A stretch of DNA of 64,000 nucleotides from Bin55 sp965116055. Lineage in GTDB: Bacteria > Pseudomonadota > Gammaproteobacteria > Pseudomonadales > Azotimanducaceae. Positions 46,174-54,968 of this stretch are shown in pieces. The stretch spans positions 1,674,001 through 1,738,000 of the forward strand of contig OZ220466.1 of the NCBI GenBank assembly GCA_965116055.1. The letters are read 5' to 3'. The translations under genes were made by a program, and so were the position numbers. The stretch's first letter is position 1; each line of letters starts with the position of its first letter. The notes beneath the pieces are model-generated. The model had not been told where the DNA came from and did no database searches. It saw only the letters and a list, made by a program, of their open reading frames with translations.

Positions 46174-46236
46174 GAATCAAAATATCCCAAAGATCATAAA
46201 TTCGCAAAATAGTACCAATCAAATATCAACTGAATC

Positions 46237-47403
46237 ATGTCAACCCCCTGTCAAGCATTGCGAAAGACCCGTATCGTTGATCTTTCTGACGACAAATCCA
46301 TCTACGGCGTCAAGCTGCTTGCTGATATGGGTGCGGATACGGTACGACCGGAGACGCACGCCGGCGACCCGCTGCGTAAACGAGGCCCGTTCGATAAAAA
46401 GAGCCAAGAATCGCTGTGGTATGCATTCTTCGGCTCAAGTCGTCGGCATTTCAAGGTCGACGAAGACTCGTCTGCTTCGCTATATGAACTTAACGCTCTC
46501 TTAAGTTGTGCGGATTTGTGTTTTCTTGGAAAAGAAAACCCACTAGCAACGAAAGTAAACGTTGAATCAGCGCAAGCAAGAAACCCGAGCCTAGTGGTCG
46601 TTGAGGTATCGCCATTTGGAGATACAGGACCGTGGTGCGATTTCAAAGCGCCAGACTTGGTAGCTGGGGCATTAGGGGGTTCGGTCGGCGTCACCGGCGA
46701 CGCTACGACGCCACCGCTTAAACTGTTCGGCGAATTAAATTTCACGATCTCGGGGGCATACGCAGCAACAGCTGCGATGGCTGGATTGCGTCATGCACGG
46801 GAAACCGGAGAAGGCCAACGCATCGTTATTCCGGTCCACGAATGTATCGCATCGTCGCTTGAGCATGTATTCATGTGGTACTTCTACCACCAATATTTCC
46901 CCAACGCCCGCGGGCGCGCTCTAGAGCGCCGTGGTAGTTTGCATTGGACGAATCTCTACGAGGTCATGCCAACGAAGAACGGCGCGATGATGGTCACACC
47001 AGCGCCCAATATGGAGGCGCAACTCGCATGGTTGATTGAGGAAGATGTATTTCAGGATCTACTTGATCCGATGTATGAAGAACCGGAACAGCGTCGCCGT
47101 TACTTCGAACGCATGATGGAGGTGATTAGAGAGTGGGTGGCGAGCCAAGACACGGAAGAACTCTTCTTCGCTGCCCAAGATCGCCATGCGCCATACGGTT
47201 GGGTCCAAACCATTAAGCAGGTGGCGGACAATCCGCAGCTCGAAGCGCGATCTTGGTGGCAACAGATGCGCATTGGTGATCGAAGCGTGAAAGCGCCAGG
47301 TGTGCCATGCCACTTTTCTGATACGCCGGGTCATGTTGCGGAATCTGAGCAGCTATCGGCGGATGCATCGAATGTGTTAGATGTTGTGGGGTGGGAAAAC
47401 TGA
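46237..47403 (+). CDS. Family III (CaiB/BaiF) CoA transferase, first of a tandem pair
   Basis: This 388-residue protein has the family III fold pattern. KLLADMGADTVRPETHAGDPLR is near the N-terminus, PFGDTGPW is present, DLVAGALGGSVGVTGD follows, and RHARETGEGQRIVIPVHEC closes the core. The usual 'LEGLRVLDLTRVLAGP' opening is replaced by a short ILE-like variant, and the beginning is somewhat divergent. The second CoA transferase starts 1 base after the stop, so the two probably form a heteromer, as in BbsEF-type enzymes (inference). The acid substrate is unknown. Confidence 0.88.
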   Translation: MSTPCQALRKTRIVDLSDDKSIYGVKLLADMGADTVRPETHAGDPLRKRGPFDKKSQESLWYAFFGSSRRHFKVDEDSSASLYELNALLSCADLCFLGKENPLATKVNVESAQARNPSLVVVEVSPFGDTGPWCDFKAPDLVAGALGGSVGVTGDATTPPLKLFGELNFTISGAYAATAAMAGLRHARETGEGQRIVIPVHECIASSLEHVFMWYFYHQYFPNARGRALERRGSLHWTNLYEVMPTKNGAMMVTPAPNMEAQLAWLIEEDVFQDLLDPMYEEPEQRRRYFERMMEVIREWVASQDTEELFFAAQDRHAPYGWVQTIKQVADNPQLEARSWWQQMRIGDRSVKAPGVPCHFSDTPGHVAESEQLSADASNVLDVVGWEN

Positions 47404-47404
47404 C

Positions 47405-48613
47405 ATGCGACCGCTAGAAGGACTCAAAATCCTGGATTTCACGCATGTGCTGGCGGGACCGTTTTGTACAAGATTACTCGCGGATATGGGAGGCGATGTT
47501 GTCAAAATCAATTCGCGTGCTCGGGCAAACGCGAACAACGCGCCTGGCTCACCTTATTACGTGATTTGGAATCGCAATAAACGTGCCCTCGCGTTAGATA
47601 TGAGTCGGGATGAGGCGAAGGAAGTTGCTAAATCGCTAGCTATGCAGGCCGATGTCGTGATCGACAATTTTTCGCTTGGCGTATTAGACCGCTGGGGGAT
47701 TGGATTCAAAGATATCCGCCCACTGAACGATCAAGTAATTTATATTCAAATGTCTGGTATGGGTGGCGGTGGTCCCTGGAGCAATTTCGTCACCTACGCG
47801 CCGACCATTCATGCGTTAGCCGGATTGACTCACACAACGGGCGTACCGGATGGTAATCCGATCGGGCTTGGGTTTTCGTACAACGATCATCAAGCAGGAT
47901 TGCATGCAGCGGTCGCTATTTTGACCGCTATTGAAGCACGGCGTCAAACCGGTCAGGGGCAGCAGATTGATCTCGCGCAATTTGAAGTTGGCACGTCTGT
48001 TTTGGGAACGAGCTTGCTGGACTATATCGTGAACGGTCGAGATGCCCAACCATGCGGTAACCGCCCGCCGTACGATCTATACGCTCCGCATGGATGCTAT
48101 TCCTGTCAGTCGTCTGGTGAGGATATCCTGGATGAGAAATGGTTAGCTATCGTATGTCGCGACGACGAGGAATGGCTTGCGCTCTGTGACGTCATGGGCA
48201 ATCCAGATTGGTGCGCGGCTGAATCCTTCACAACTCCGGAACGCCGTGCTGCAAACGCAGAAGCGCTTGACCACCATATTGGTCAATGGACTAAGAACCT
48301 AGATGCGACTCGGTTGATGTACGACTTACAGCGCGCCAACGTACCGGCCGGCATTGTGCAAACAGGCATTGATTTAGTCGAATCGGATCCGCAGCTGAAA
48401 GCTCACGAATTTCTGCGCATCCTGGATGAACCTCACCCGGTATTGGGCGAGACGTTTATCGATCGATTACCGATCTATTTTGAGAAAACGCCGTGTGACG
48501 AATATAAACGGGCGCGCTTACTTGGTGAGGACAACGCTAGCGTGTTGCATGATTGGCTCGGGATGACTGGGCGAGATGTGCAAGCAGGTGAGGACGCTGG
48601 CTTCTTGGTCTAG
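47405..48613 (+). CDS. Family III CoA transferase, second of a tandem pair
   Basis: This 402-residue protein starts at the ATG at 47405, one base after the preceding stop. The family opening MRPLEGLKILDFTHVLAGPF is intact. Also present are LLADMGGDVVKINS, YIQMSGMGGGGPWS, and ARRQTGQGQQIDLAQFEVG. The IS5-like remnant begins exactly at the G of its TAG stop. The C-terminus could thus have been altered by the insertion, although the length is normal for the family. Confidence 0.93.
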   Translation: MRPLEGLKILDFTHVLAGPFCTRLLADMGGDVVKINSRARANANNAPGSPYYVIWNRNKRALALDMSRDEAKEVAKSLAMQADVVIDNFSLGVLDRWGIGFKDIRPLNDQVIYIQMSGMGGGGPWSNFVTYAPTIHALAGLTHTTGVPDGNPIGLGFSYNDHQAGLHAAVAILTAIEARRQTGQGQQIDLAQFEVGTSVLGTSLLDYIVNGRDAQPCGNRPPYDLYAPHGCYSCQSSGEDILDEKWLAIVCRDDEEWLALCDVMGNPDWCAAESFTTPERRAANAEALDHHIGQWTKNLDATRLMYDLQRANVPAGIVQTGIDLVESDPQLKAHEFLRILDEPHPVLGETFIDRLPIYFEKTPCDEYKRARLLGEDNASVLHDWLGMTGRDVQAGEDAGFLV

Positions 48614-49423
48614 GGCGTGTCAACACTAATGAGGCGGTAGGGTATACCTATTAAATGGAACTTACCCAAGCTCAGTACGAAGGCATCGCGCCCTATCTAC
48701 CGGTGCAGCGCGGCAATGTCAGCCTCTCCAACCGTCAAGTGCTCAATGCCATTCTGTATGTCGCCGAGCATGGCTGCACATGGCGCGGGTTACCGGAACG
48801 ATTTGGCAACTGGCACACTATCTACATCCGGATGAACCGCTGGTCAAAAAAGCGGTGTACTCGCCCTGGTTTTCGAGCATCTGCAACGGGAACAGATCGT
48901 GCACATCAAATTTGAGACCATGCCGTTCGGCAACGTCATCGCCAAGGTCCGTCCAGAGGGGACGGATGCGCTAACAACACAGCCTCTAACCCATCGGCTA
49001 GTCCTGCTACGGCAGGACCACCAAAATTCATATGGCTACCGGTGCTACTTGAACCGTCATCGCCTTCTCGCATCACCGGCCAGAATCTTGACGCCCCAAC
49101 GAGCCGTAAGTTACCGCATCGCCTTGATCAGTAACACAATCGTCTCGCATGCATCATAGACTTGGTGTGCTGAGGCGATAACACCCGGCAACCGGCCTAG
49201 GCGCTGAGTATGACCCCGTATCCCGTCGTCGAGAGTCCAGGTCGAACCTTGAGTGGCGCATGACCGTGAGAGGTACCATCAGCGCCACGACATAGAGCGG
49301 TTGTTTCGTTGGTTGAAGCGATGCCGTCGCATCTTTTAGCGGTACGAGAAATTCGACGTGATATGCCTCGGATGTATCGTCTTCGCACTCATCATTGATG
49401 CGTTGCGATAGAACTGACACGCC
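48613..49423. mobile_element. Decayed IS5-family insertion sequence
   Basis: The element is bounded by inverted ends GGCGTGTCA (48614-48622) and TGACACGCC (49415-49423), so it is about 810 bases long. The transposase is broken. Its N-terminal 65 residues are read from 48655 in one frame. A middle part, HIKFETMPFGNVIAKVRPEGTDAL, lies in another frame. The C-terminal ERLFRWLKRCRRIF and YEKFDV segments are interrupted by an in-frame TAG. Much of the catalytic DDE core is missing. No target duplication is evident. Confidence 0.75.
48655..49411 (+). pseudogene. IS5-family transposase, frameshifted and internally deleted
   Basis: Three pieces of a single transposase can be read. The first, from 48655, is the DUF4096-type N-domain (LTQAQYEGIAPYLP, GCTWRGLPERFGNWHTIY). 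A frameshift near 48845-48850 and a second piece around 48895-48985 follow. The C-terminal piece (49295-49411) ends in FALIIDALR, the usual IS5 ending, but contains an in-frame TAG. Compared with a full transposase, most of the catalytic core is absent, so it cannot move itself. Confidence 0.75.
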
Positions 49424-49448
49424 AAAATCCAAACGAGGATTTCGAACT

Positions 49449-50357
49449 TTAGTCGAATTGCGCCAGAATATCCTTGTCAATGCGCTCAAAGTATTCAGCG
49501 CGCGTTGGGACACCAGCAAACATAATCTCCTCAGCCCCTGCATCAATGTATTGCTGAATGAGATCCGCGATGTAGGAGGTTGTCCCGGTTAACGTCCACG
49601 GTCTCGGCCGACGTAACTCTTGACCGCGCGATTCATCGTCTTCAATTCGCATAGGGATTAGGACCGTTCGACGAATCTCGCTTGGATCTCGATTGATTGA
49701 TTCGCAATGTTGTTCGAGTACTTGAATTTTTTGTTTAAAGATCGCCGGTGAGCCCGGATTATTGAAATCAATGTTGCATACATCGGCATACTTTGCGCAC
49801 GTTAGGAGCGTGCGTTTTTCCCCGTTGCCACCAATCAAAATTGGCGTGTGCGGTTTGGTCGTGCAACTGGGAGAGAGTGGGGCTTGATCCAAAGAATAGT
49901 ACGTGCCTTGATATGTCACAGGTTCGTCCGAAGTAAACAGTAATCGGATAAGTTCAGCAGCTTCCTCTAATCGATCGCATCGCTCTTTCAGACTAGGAAA
50001 TGTCCATCCGTACGCCTCGTGTTCGCGCTTGAACCAAGCGGCGCCAAAGCCAAGTATGTAACGACCGCCTGAAATCTCGTCCACAGTCGTTGCCATTTTG
50101 GCAAGCAGACCCGGGTTTCGATAGGTATTTCCGCTTACAAGCAAACCTAATTCAACTCGTGATGTGATCGCAGCAGCGGCGGTGATGAGTGACCAGCCTT
50201 CCAGCGCTCCACCATGCTCCATATTCCCACCTACGGGCGGCAAAAAGTGATCAGACCACCACAAGCTGTTGAATCGTCCAGCTTCTACTGTCTTTATCGT
50301 TGGTAATGTTGCTTCCCAGGTGGTGAAGTAATTAACCAGTTGTGCACCGAACTTCAT
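49449..50357 (-). CDS. LLM class F420/FMN-dependent oxidoreductase (paralogue of the gene at 26500)
   Basis: This 302-residue protein has the same length and architecture as the product of 26500-27408. The shared motifs are SDHFLPPVGG, RVELGLLVSGNTYRNPGLLAKMATTVDE, and ILIGGNGEKRTLLTCAKYADVCN. IPMRIEDDESRGQELRRPRPW is unusual in both copies. It lies immediately beside the decayed insertion sequence, with its stop 25 bases past the IS right end. The substrate is unknown. Confidence 0.9.
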   Translation of the reverse strand: MKFGAQLVNYFTTWEATLPTIKTVEAGRFNSLWWSDHFLPPVGGNMEHGGALEGWSLITAAAAITSRVELGLLVSGNTYRNPGLLAKMATTVDEISGGRYILGFGAAWFKREHEAYGWTFPSLKERCDRLEEAAELIRLLFTSDEPVTYQGTYYSLDQAPLSPSCTTKPHTPILIGGNGEKRTLLTCAKYADVCNIDFNNPGSPAIFKQKIQVLEQHCESINRDPSEIRRTVLIPMRIEDDESRGQELRRPRPWTLTGTTSYIADLIQQYIDAGAEEIMFAGVPTRAEYFERIDKDILAQFD

Positions 50358-50433
50358 TGTGCTTTACTCGTTTGATAAACTCATGTAAATTAGACAATAC
50401 GCTGCCACACGACAATATCTTCGCTTTATTCCA

Positions 50434-50904
50434 ATGACCAGCCGGAAGTCTTTGTATTTAGCCAATCACTATGGCTTTAGTACTCTTGATAAACACGGCC
50501 CGCTGCCTCAATTGGTCAAGGCGCTGGAGGCTTTAGGTGCCGATGTTTGGGAACCGTTTGAACGCAACAATCAGATTAATTTTGCCGAGAATGGATGGGC
50601 GTATCGAGTGGGTCAGTCAGACTTCGCTGATGTGCGAAATGCAGATGGCATTTTTGCAGTCGTGAACGGTTGTCCGCCCGATGAGGGTGTCATGGTCGAG
50701 CTGGGGATGGCTATTGCGCTCAACAAAGCGGTGTTTTTGTTCAGGGACGATTTTCGTCGAAGTACCGACAGTGAAGATTACCCCTTGAATCTCATGCTCT
50801 TCACTGCATTTCCCGAAGGGACCTGGCGTGATTATTACTACACTTCGATTGATCAAATACCGGATCCTAACAAGGAATTAGTTAAGTGGTTAGCTACGAA
50901 GTAA
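50434..50904 (+). CDS. Nucleoside 2-deoxyribosyltransferase family protein
   Basis: This 156-residue protein has the Rossmann-like fold of the deoxyribosyltransferase family. YLANHYGFS is an early strand, WEPFERNNQIN carries substrate contacts, DADGIFAVVNG-like (NADGIFAVVNGCPPDEGVMVELGMA) contains the catalytic Glu, and NKAVFLFRDDFR follows. It may act on nucleosides or on a modified nucleotide. It is divergent from the LLM gene at 49449. Confidence 0.87.
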   Translation: MTSRKSLYLANHYGFSTLDKHGPLPQLVKALEALGADVWEPFERNNQINFAENGWAYRVGQSDFADVRNADGIFAVVNGCPPDEGVMVELGMAIALNKAVFLFRDDFRRSTDSEDYPLNLMLFTAFPEGTWRDYYYTSIDQIPDPNKELVKWLATK

Positions 50905-51165
50905 CCCCTGAATACGGCACTCGAAACCTAAAACGCTTTCTTTGCTCAGCTTGAACGACGATTAGCCCTGAATGAAATTCGTACGTAGACAAAATATAGG
51001 TGTGTTCAAGCTAGAACCTCAGTAGATTCTGCTTTAAATATTTGGGAACTATATTGGCCTAGCCACGGCGAATTTTTCCATCGGTCCATCGCTCAACTTC
51101 GGCCATGGGCTACAACCCTTACGATACGCTCCTGTTCTTGGCGGTCGCGAGTTGGCGCGCTACCC
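50905..51165. other. Non-coding stretch before a nuclease-gene remnant
   Basis: About 260 bases without a supported gene. An ATG at 51105 opens a frame that runs into the remnant, but its first 20 codons do not resemble a family. No terminator or RNA gene is seen. Confidence 0.35.
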
Positions 51166-51350
51166 TGGTATGCGAGCTTGCTCTACATGTGTCTGCGGGC
51201 AGTAGGGGACTTGAGCGTGGAAGAGGCCTCGTATCATGGTCGAGCGGACACAGTGTTGCGCGTGGCGGGCAGATCTTCGTGCTGGAGTTCAAGATGGCGG
51301 ATGGTGAAGACGACCGTGCTACCGCACTGGACGCGACGATGGCGCTGTGA
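51166..51350 (+). pseudogene. PD-(D/E)XK nuclease (DUF1703 / AAA-ATPase-like partner) C-terminal fragment
   Basis: Two frames join into the C-terminal nuclease part of the DUF1703 family that usually follows an AAA-ATPase-like domain. The first frame (from 51166) gives WYASLLYMCLRAVG, DLSVEEASYHGRADTVLRVAG with the catalytic Asp. After a frameshift near 51265 the second gives QIFVLEFKMADGEDDRATAL with the E-x-K. The ATPase-like N-terminal part is not present. This is a short leftover of a gene common in accessory regions. Confidence 0.6.
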
Positions 51351-51397
51351 GCTGGTCTCTAAGGCAGCCCACCTAGATTTAGGAGGCTATGTGCAGC

Positions 51398-51778
51398 TTA
51401 TAGAAGTAAATCAGCGGCGAAAAAAGCAAAGAAGCCGCCGACAAGATAAGCTACGCCAGCCACCGAAAGTACGATTGTCCCTATTCGACGCGATCTTGCG
51501 CATGCCTTTGCTTGCTTGGGATCAACAGGACATGGCGCGTTACGCGTCTTCCATTTCACAACGGTTGCTAAAGCAAGCAAGCCGCCTGAAATCATAAATA
51601 AAGTAGCTTTATGCTCAGTCAGCCAAACTAGTCCGGGCACTGACGATACTAATCCCGCCATCACAGCACCTGCCCCAATAGTAATTAAGAGCGCTGGGAG
51701 TGCACAACAAACGAGTGTTGATAGGCTAGCAAACAGTGCTAATGTGGGAGCAAGTGTTTCACGAATGGTTTGATTCAT
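51398..51778 (-). CDS. MerT-like mercuric/heavy-metal transport membrane protein
   Basis: This 126-residue protein resembles MerT-family transporters. The vicinal Cys pair in the first TM segment is LSTLVCCALPALL. GAGAVMAGLVSSVPGLVWLTEHK follows. A cytoplasmic loop has RNAPCPVDPKQAKAC with Cys residues, and a C-terminal TM segment completes it. It overlaps the HMA-protein gene by 20 bases, and GGAGGT is 5 bases before its start. MerA, MerR and MerP genes are not seen here, so mercury may not be the metal. Confidence 0.85.
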   Translation of the reverse strand: MNQTIRETLAPTLALFASLSTLVCCALPALLITIGAGAVMAGLVSSVPGLVWLTEHKATLFMISGGLLALATVVKWKTRNAPCPVDPKQAKACARSRRIGTIVLSVAGVAYLVGGFFAFFAADLLL

Positions 51779-52241
51779 CAGTTACCTCCGGTATCACATC
51801 GTCTCCACGATGAATATTTTTGACTTTGTATCCGGCCTTAGTTACGAGGTCAGAAATGGTTTCATCAGAGAGTGTACGCTTGGGGTGAAAAACAAGGCTC
51901 AGCATTTTGGTTCCCAGATCAACATAAACTGCTGCAACCTCTTCGCGCTTACCAAAAGTCTTGTTCATTGCGATAGCGCAGAAATCACAGACTACTCCCA
52001 AGATTTCGACCACCACTGGTTGTCCGCCAGCATCAAGTGCTGCGTTGATTTCCACTGTTCGTGTTAAACGAACAGAACCATTCATTATCTTGTTGCTGTT
52101 TGCTGGGTCTTCATCATGCTCATGTTGATGCATATGTCCATGATCCTGCTGAGCAGTGTTGCCATGATTTTGCGCGAAAGCTGCCGGTGTAAGCAGAAAA
52201 CAGACAGTCAGTAGAAAAAATGTTTTCATCGGGTTTTCCAT
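51759..52241 (-). CDS. Exported heavy-metal-associated (HMA-like) His-rich protein
   Basis: This 160-residue protein has a signal peptide (MKTFFLLTVCFLLTPAAFAQ) from either of two nearby ATGs. A His-rich stretch (DHGHMHQHEHDED) follows, and then an HMA-like fold with a metal motif CDFC in GVVCDFCAIAMNKTFGKREE. A periplasmic metal-binding role is likely, delivering ions to the MerT-like transporter encoded downstream; the ion is not known. The position of the CxxC motif is as in MerP-like proteins, but the overall length is greater. Confidence 0.8.
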   Translation of the reverse strand: MENPMKTFFLLTVCFLLTPAAFAQNHGNTAQQDHGHMHQHEHDEDPANSNKIMNGSVRLTRTVEINAALDAGGQPVVVEILGVVCDFCAIAMNKTFGKREEVAAVYVDLGTKMLSLVFHPKRTLSDETISDLVTKAGYKVKNIHRGDDVIPEVTDESNHS

Positions 52242-52391
52242 TTAGGAGTCTGTGCCGTAGGATGATTTAGCATCCAGCAGATAGGATATATTATTGCATT
52301 TATTCTTTATATAGATTATTTCACCAAATATTTCTACATGAAGATATATTCTCCTAAGTTTGTCCCAAGAAATTTTCTACGGTACAGGCTC

Positions 52392-53042
52392 CTAGAAGCG
52401 GTATGTGAAGTTAACGAGGGGTTGATTGTCGGTGAGGCTCCAACCAGCTTCAAAAAGGGCAGATCCCTTGAAAAAGCGTACAAGCGGTGTAACACCAACT
52501 TTATCGTCATTGTTGGGACGATGATCAACTTCAACCATCAACCATGTATGGAGATCGCCTGTGTCCCCTTTATATGGGGCAAAACCGAAACGTGCCGCTT
52601 GCATGAACCCTGTCTCGACTGACTCAGCACCTAAATATCGCGCTCTGTATGACGCGAAGAAGCGCCGCGTTTCCCAGTCGGCCAATATGCCGACAAAACC
52701 AGCTGCTTCAGTTCCAATATTATTGTCTTTAATGCCACTTAATACACCCGCGCCTCCAAAAGCATAGACATTGGCTTGATAGTCCTCTCCAAACCATCTC
52801 TTTACAAGATACGTTGCTTGAGGGGCGCTTAAAATGAAATCATCTTGTCGATCCCATTCACTTCTCCAACCTATGGAAAGACTTGGGTTCAATGTGTAAT
52901 GCACCCAAAGCGCACTCATTTGCCGGTCGGTTTGTTCGATAAATGTCCATCCACCTACATACGACACAGGCCTAGCTTCAGCACTTATGGAGCTTAAACC
53001 AATGATCGCTATGGTGATGAACGTGCTAATTCGCATTTTCAT
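52392..53042 (-). CDS. Exported beta-barrel-like outer-membrane protein of the metal cluster
   Basis: This 216-residue protein has a signal peptide ending near SAEA and alternating aromatic and polar strands typical of an outer-membrane barrel. The last residue is Phe (VNFTYRF), the usual C-terminal signal for BamA. AAAGGATC before the ATG at 53042 supports this start. It lies 150 bases upstream of the HMA/MerT-like genes and is probably functionally linked (inference). The metal is unknown. It overlaps the SGNH hydrolase stop by 17 bases. Confidence 0.7.
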   Translation of the reverse strand: MKMRISTFITIAIIGLSSISAEARPVSYVGGWTFIEQTDRQMSALWVHYTLNPSLSIGWRSEWDRQDDFILSAPQATYLVKRWFGEDYQANVYAFGGAGVLSGIKDNNIGTEAAGFVGILADWETRRFFASYRARYLGAESVETGFMQAARFGFAPYKGDTGDLHTWLMVEVDHRPNNDDKVGVTPLVRFFKGSALFEAGWSLTDNQPLVNFTYRF

Positions 53043-54195
53043 CTTTGATCCTTTCGCGATTCCATGATACAGTTCTCAAATATTTTGTGTAGAAACGCTC
53101 ACCCATTCGAACATAACCCGCAGGGTTGGGATGCAGGTCGTCTGGTAGGTCGGCCCGGTCTTTCTCATTGAAAAGTTCTAGACCATCGAAATACTGAAGA
53201 TTTGTATCCCCGCTGGCTTGGCGAACCTGAACGATTTCCTCAAGTAACTCGCGTACCCGTTGAAGCGTCAACGAACCGTTTTTTTCTCCCGATTCCTTCG
53301 TCTGAAATCGACCGTTCTTATCTGGAATCGTTGGTCCCGCGCGTGTTTCTGCACTGGGGCAGAAGATGGGAGAAATCACCAAAATGGGCGTCGTGGGTTT
53401 GCGTTCTCGAATCGTATCAAGAAAACCATGTACCGCAGGCGTAAACACGCGCTCCTTCATGGAATCAAGATTGATGATATTAATGCCAACCTTCATACTG
53501 ATGAAATCGCACTGCTGATCTCGAATCGTTCTAGCCATGAATTGATCAAGATGGCACTGACCGCCGACGCCGAAGTTTGTCAAACATACCTTTCCAAGTC
53601 GAGCTGCAACTGCGGGCCAGGTTTCGGTGGGAACTCTTGCTTCCATGCAATGACTTATTGAACTGCCGTAATGGACCCAATGTTTGCGTGTATCTTGCGG
53701 AAGGGGATGCAGCGTTGCACCGTCGTTGATTTGTAGTGCTTGTAACTCGACATAGGTGTGATGCGGTAACCAGATTTCACAGAATTTCACCGAATCGCCT
53801 AAATCGCTGAAGGTGATCGTATCAGAACTTCCTCGAACCAACTCGAAGCCGTTGGTAGCAGAAGGGTTCGGTTTAATCGCGTTGCCGGTTGCCATAAATC
53901 GGGTAGTGACCGTATCCATGGCTTCAAGCTGGAATGGAACTTTGGCGGGACTGCCATCTTCATAGCGAAATGTTGTAGTTAGCGCAGTCAACGAAATTTC
54001 CGCTGCATCCGTGTAGAGTTGCACACGAACGCCGGACGGCATGCGCGCCATCACATCCATGCCTTGTGGAACTTGAGGATGGGTCCATGAAGGCAATCGA
54101 CGCACTCCGATCCCGTTCGGTCGCATATCGAAATCAAGCGAGCCATGGACGCGCATAACTTTAGGATTGAGCGTTAGGAATGAAAACGACTGCAT
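53026..54195 (-). CDS. SGNH/GDSL-type hydrolase
   Basis: This 389-residue protein has an N-terminal beta-sandwich-like region (about 1-150). An SGNH hydrolase domain follows. The catalytic Ser is in HWVHYGSSISHC, the Gly block is FGVGGQCHLD, and the Asn block is KVGINIINLD. The Asp-His motif is in DDLHPNPAGYVRMGE. All four SGNH blocks are present. Such enzymes deacylate esters of sugars or lipids. The overlap with the beta-barrel gene suggests co-transcription. Confidence 0.85.
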   Translation of the reverse strand: MQSFSFLTLNPKVMRVHGSLDFDMRPNGIGVRRLPSWTHPQVPQGMDVMARMPSGVRVQLYTDAAEISLTALTTTFRYEDGSPAKVPFQLEAMDTVTTRFMATGNAIKPNPSATNGFELVRGSSDTITFSDLGDSVKFCEIWLPHHTYVELQALQINDGATLHPLPQDTRKHWVHYGSSISHCMEARVPTETWPAVAARLGKVCLTNFGVGGQCHLDQFMARTIRDQQCDFISMKVGINIINLDSMKERVFTPAVHGFLDTIRERKPTTPILVISPIFCPSAETRAGPTIPDKNGRFQTKESGEKNGSLTLQRVRELLEEIVQVRQASGDTNLQYFDGLELFNEKDRADLPDDLHPNPAGYVRMGERFYTKYLRTVSWNRERIKDENAN

Positions 54196-54259
54196 GTGAA
54201 TATCTTACGGGGTTGAAGCTGCTGCTGACAAACGCTATGAGGTGTTTTATAGCTCGAAA

Positions 54260-54961
54260 TTAACTCAGATGGTGTGCGAGTAAATTCGCGAATGCATGTT
54301 CGACCTGCTCATCAGTTACTAAATCCGCCTTGGCATGTAACGCAGCATGGTGAGAAATCGGTTTTGGATCCCGCACTTTTAGATGAGCTTCTGCTACTCG
54401 TTCCATCAAAATGAACCACACGATTGATTCCTTAGGGGTCTTGCCGACTGACAACAATCCGTGATTACGAAGTATGAGGCCTCGATGTTGTCCTAGTGCG
54501 TTTGCAATACGATAGCCGCAATCGGTGTCTTGTACTTGAACTTCTTCATCGTCAAATACAGCATGATCGTCAACAAAAATGCAAGCCTCTTGTGTAATAG
54601 GTTCGAACTTTTTCGCTTCAGCCGCGAATGACGTTCCAAACGGGCTATGCGTGTGTGCAACGCTGTTCACATCCCATCTGCTCGAAAGTATTGGGTAGTG
54701 AATGTAAAACGCAGGCCAGTTTGTGGTTCCTTCACCTTCTACGACGTTTCCTGTCGCATTGATCCGTACGAGCTTTGATTCTTGAGCGCAGATGAATGGC
54801 GTATTTGCATCAAGCAACCACATTGTGTCTGGTTCGTTGGGATCACGACCGCTGATGTGACCATCGCCGAGGTCGCCCCACCCAAGTTTTGCAAATAATC
54901 GGTAGCCTTGCGCAATCTGACGCTTTAAATCGCGCAAATCGTTGCTTATGTTGTTGTTCAA
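54260..54961 (-). CDS. Class II aldolase/adducin family protein
   Basis: This 233-residue protein has the family's metal-binding pattern. LGDGHISGRDPNEPDTM is early, SVAHTHSPFGTSFAAE carries two His, and RGLILRNHGLLSVGKTPKE carries the third. Class II aldolases cleave phosphorylated or acyl sugars; some members act on carnitine or other compounds. The TTG start lies 7 bases after the stop of the Do-like protease gene, indicating an operon. Confidence 0.9.
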   Translation of the reverse strand: MNNNISNDLRDLKRQIAQGYRLFAKLGWGDLGDGHISGRDPNEPDTMWLLDANTPFICAQESKLVRINATGNVVEGEGTTNWPAFYIHYPILSSRWDVNSVAHTHSPFGTSFAAEAKKFEPITQEACIFVDDHAVFDDEEVQVQDTDCGYRIANALGQHRGLILRNHGLLSVGKTPKESIVWFILMERVAEAHLKVRDPKPISHHAALHAKADLVTDEQVEHAFANLLAHHLS

Positions 54962-54968
54962 GGTATAT

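Noticed and set aside
49154..49546. 130-codon minus-strand frame over the IS remnant and LLM gene
   Set aside because: Its plus-strand complement shows the IS5 transposase C-terminus, and the rest is antisense to the LLM gene.
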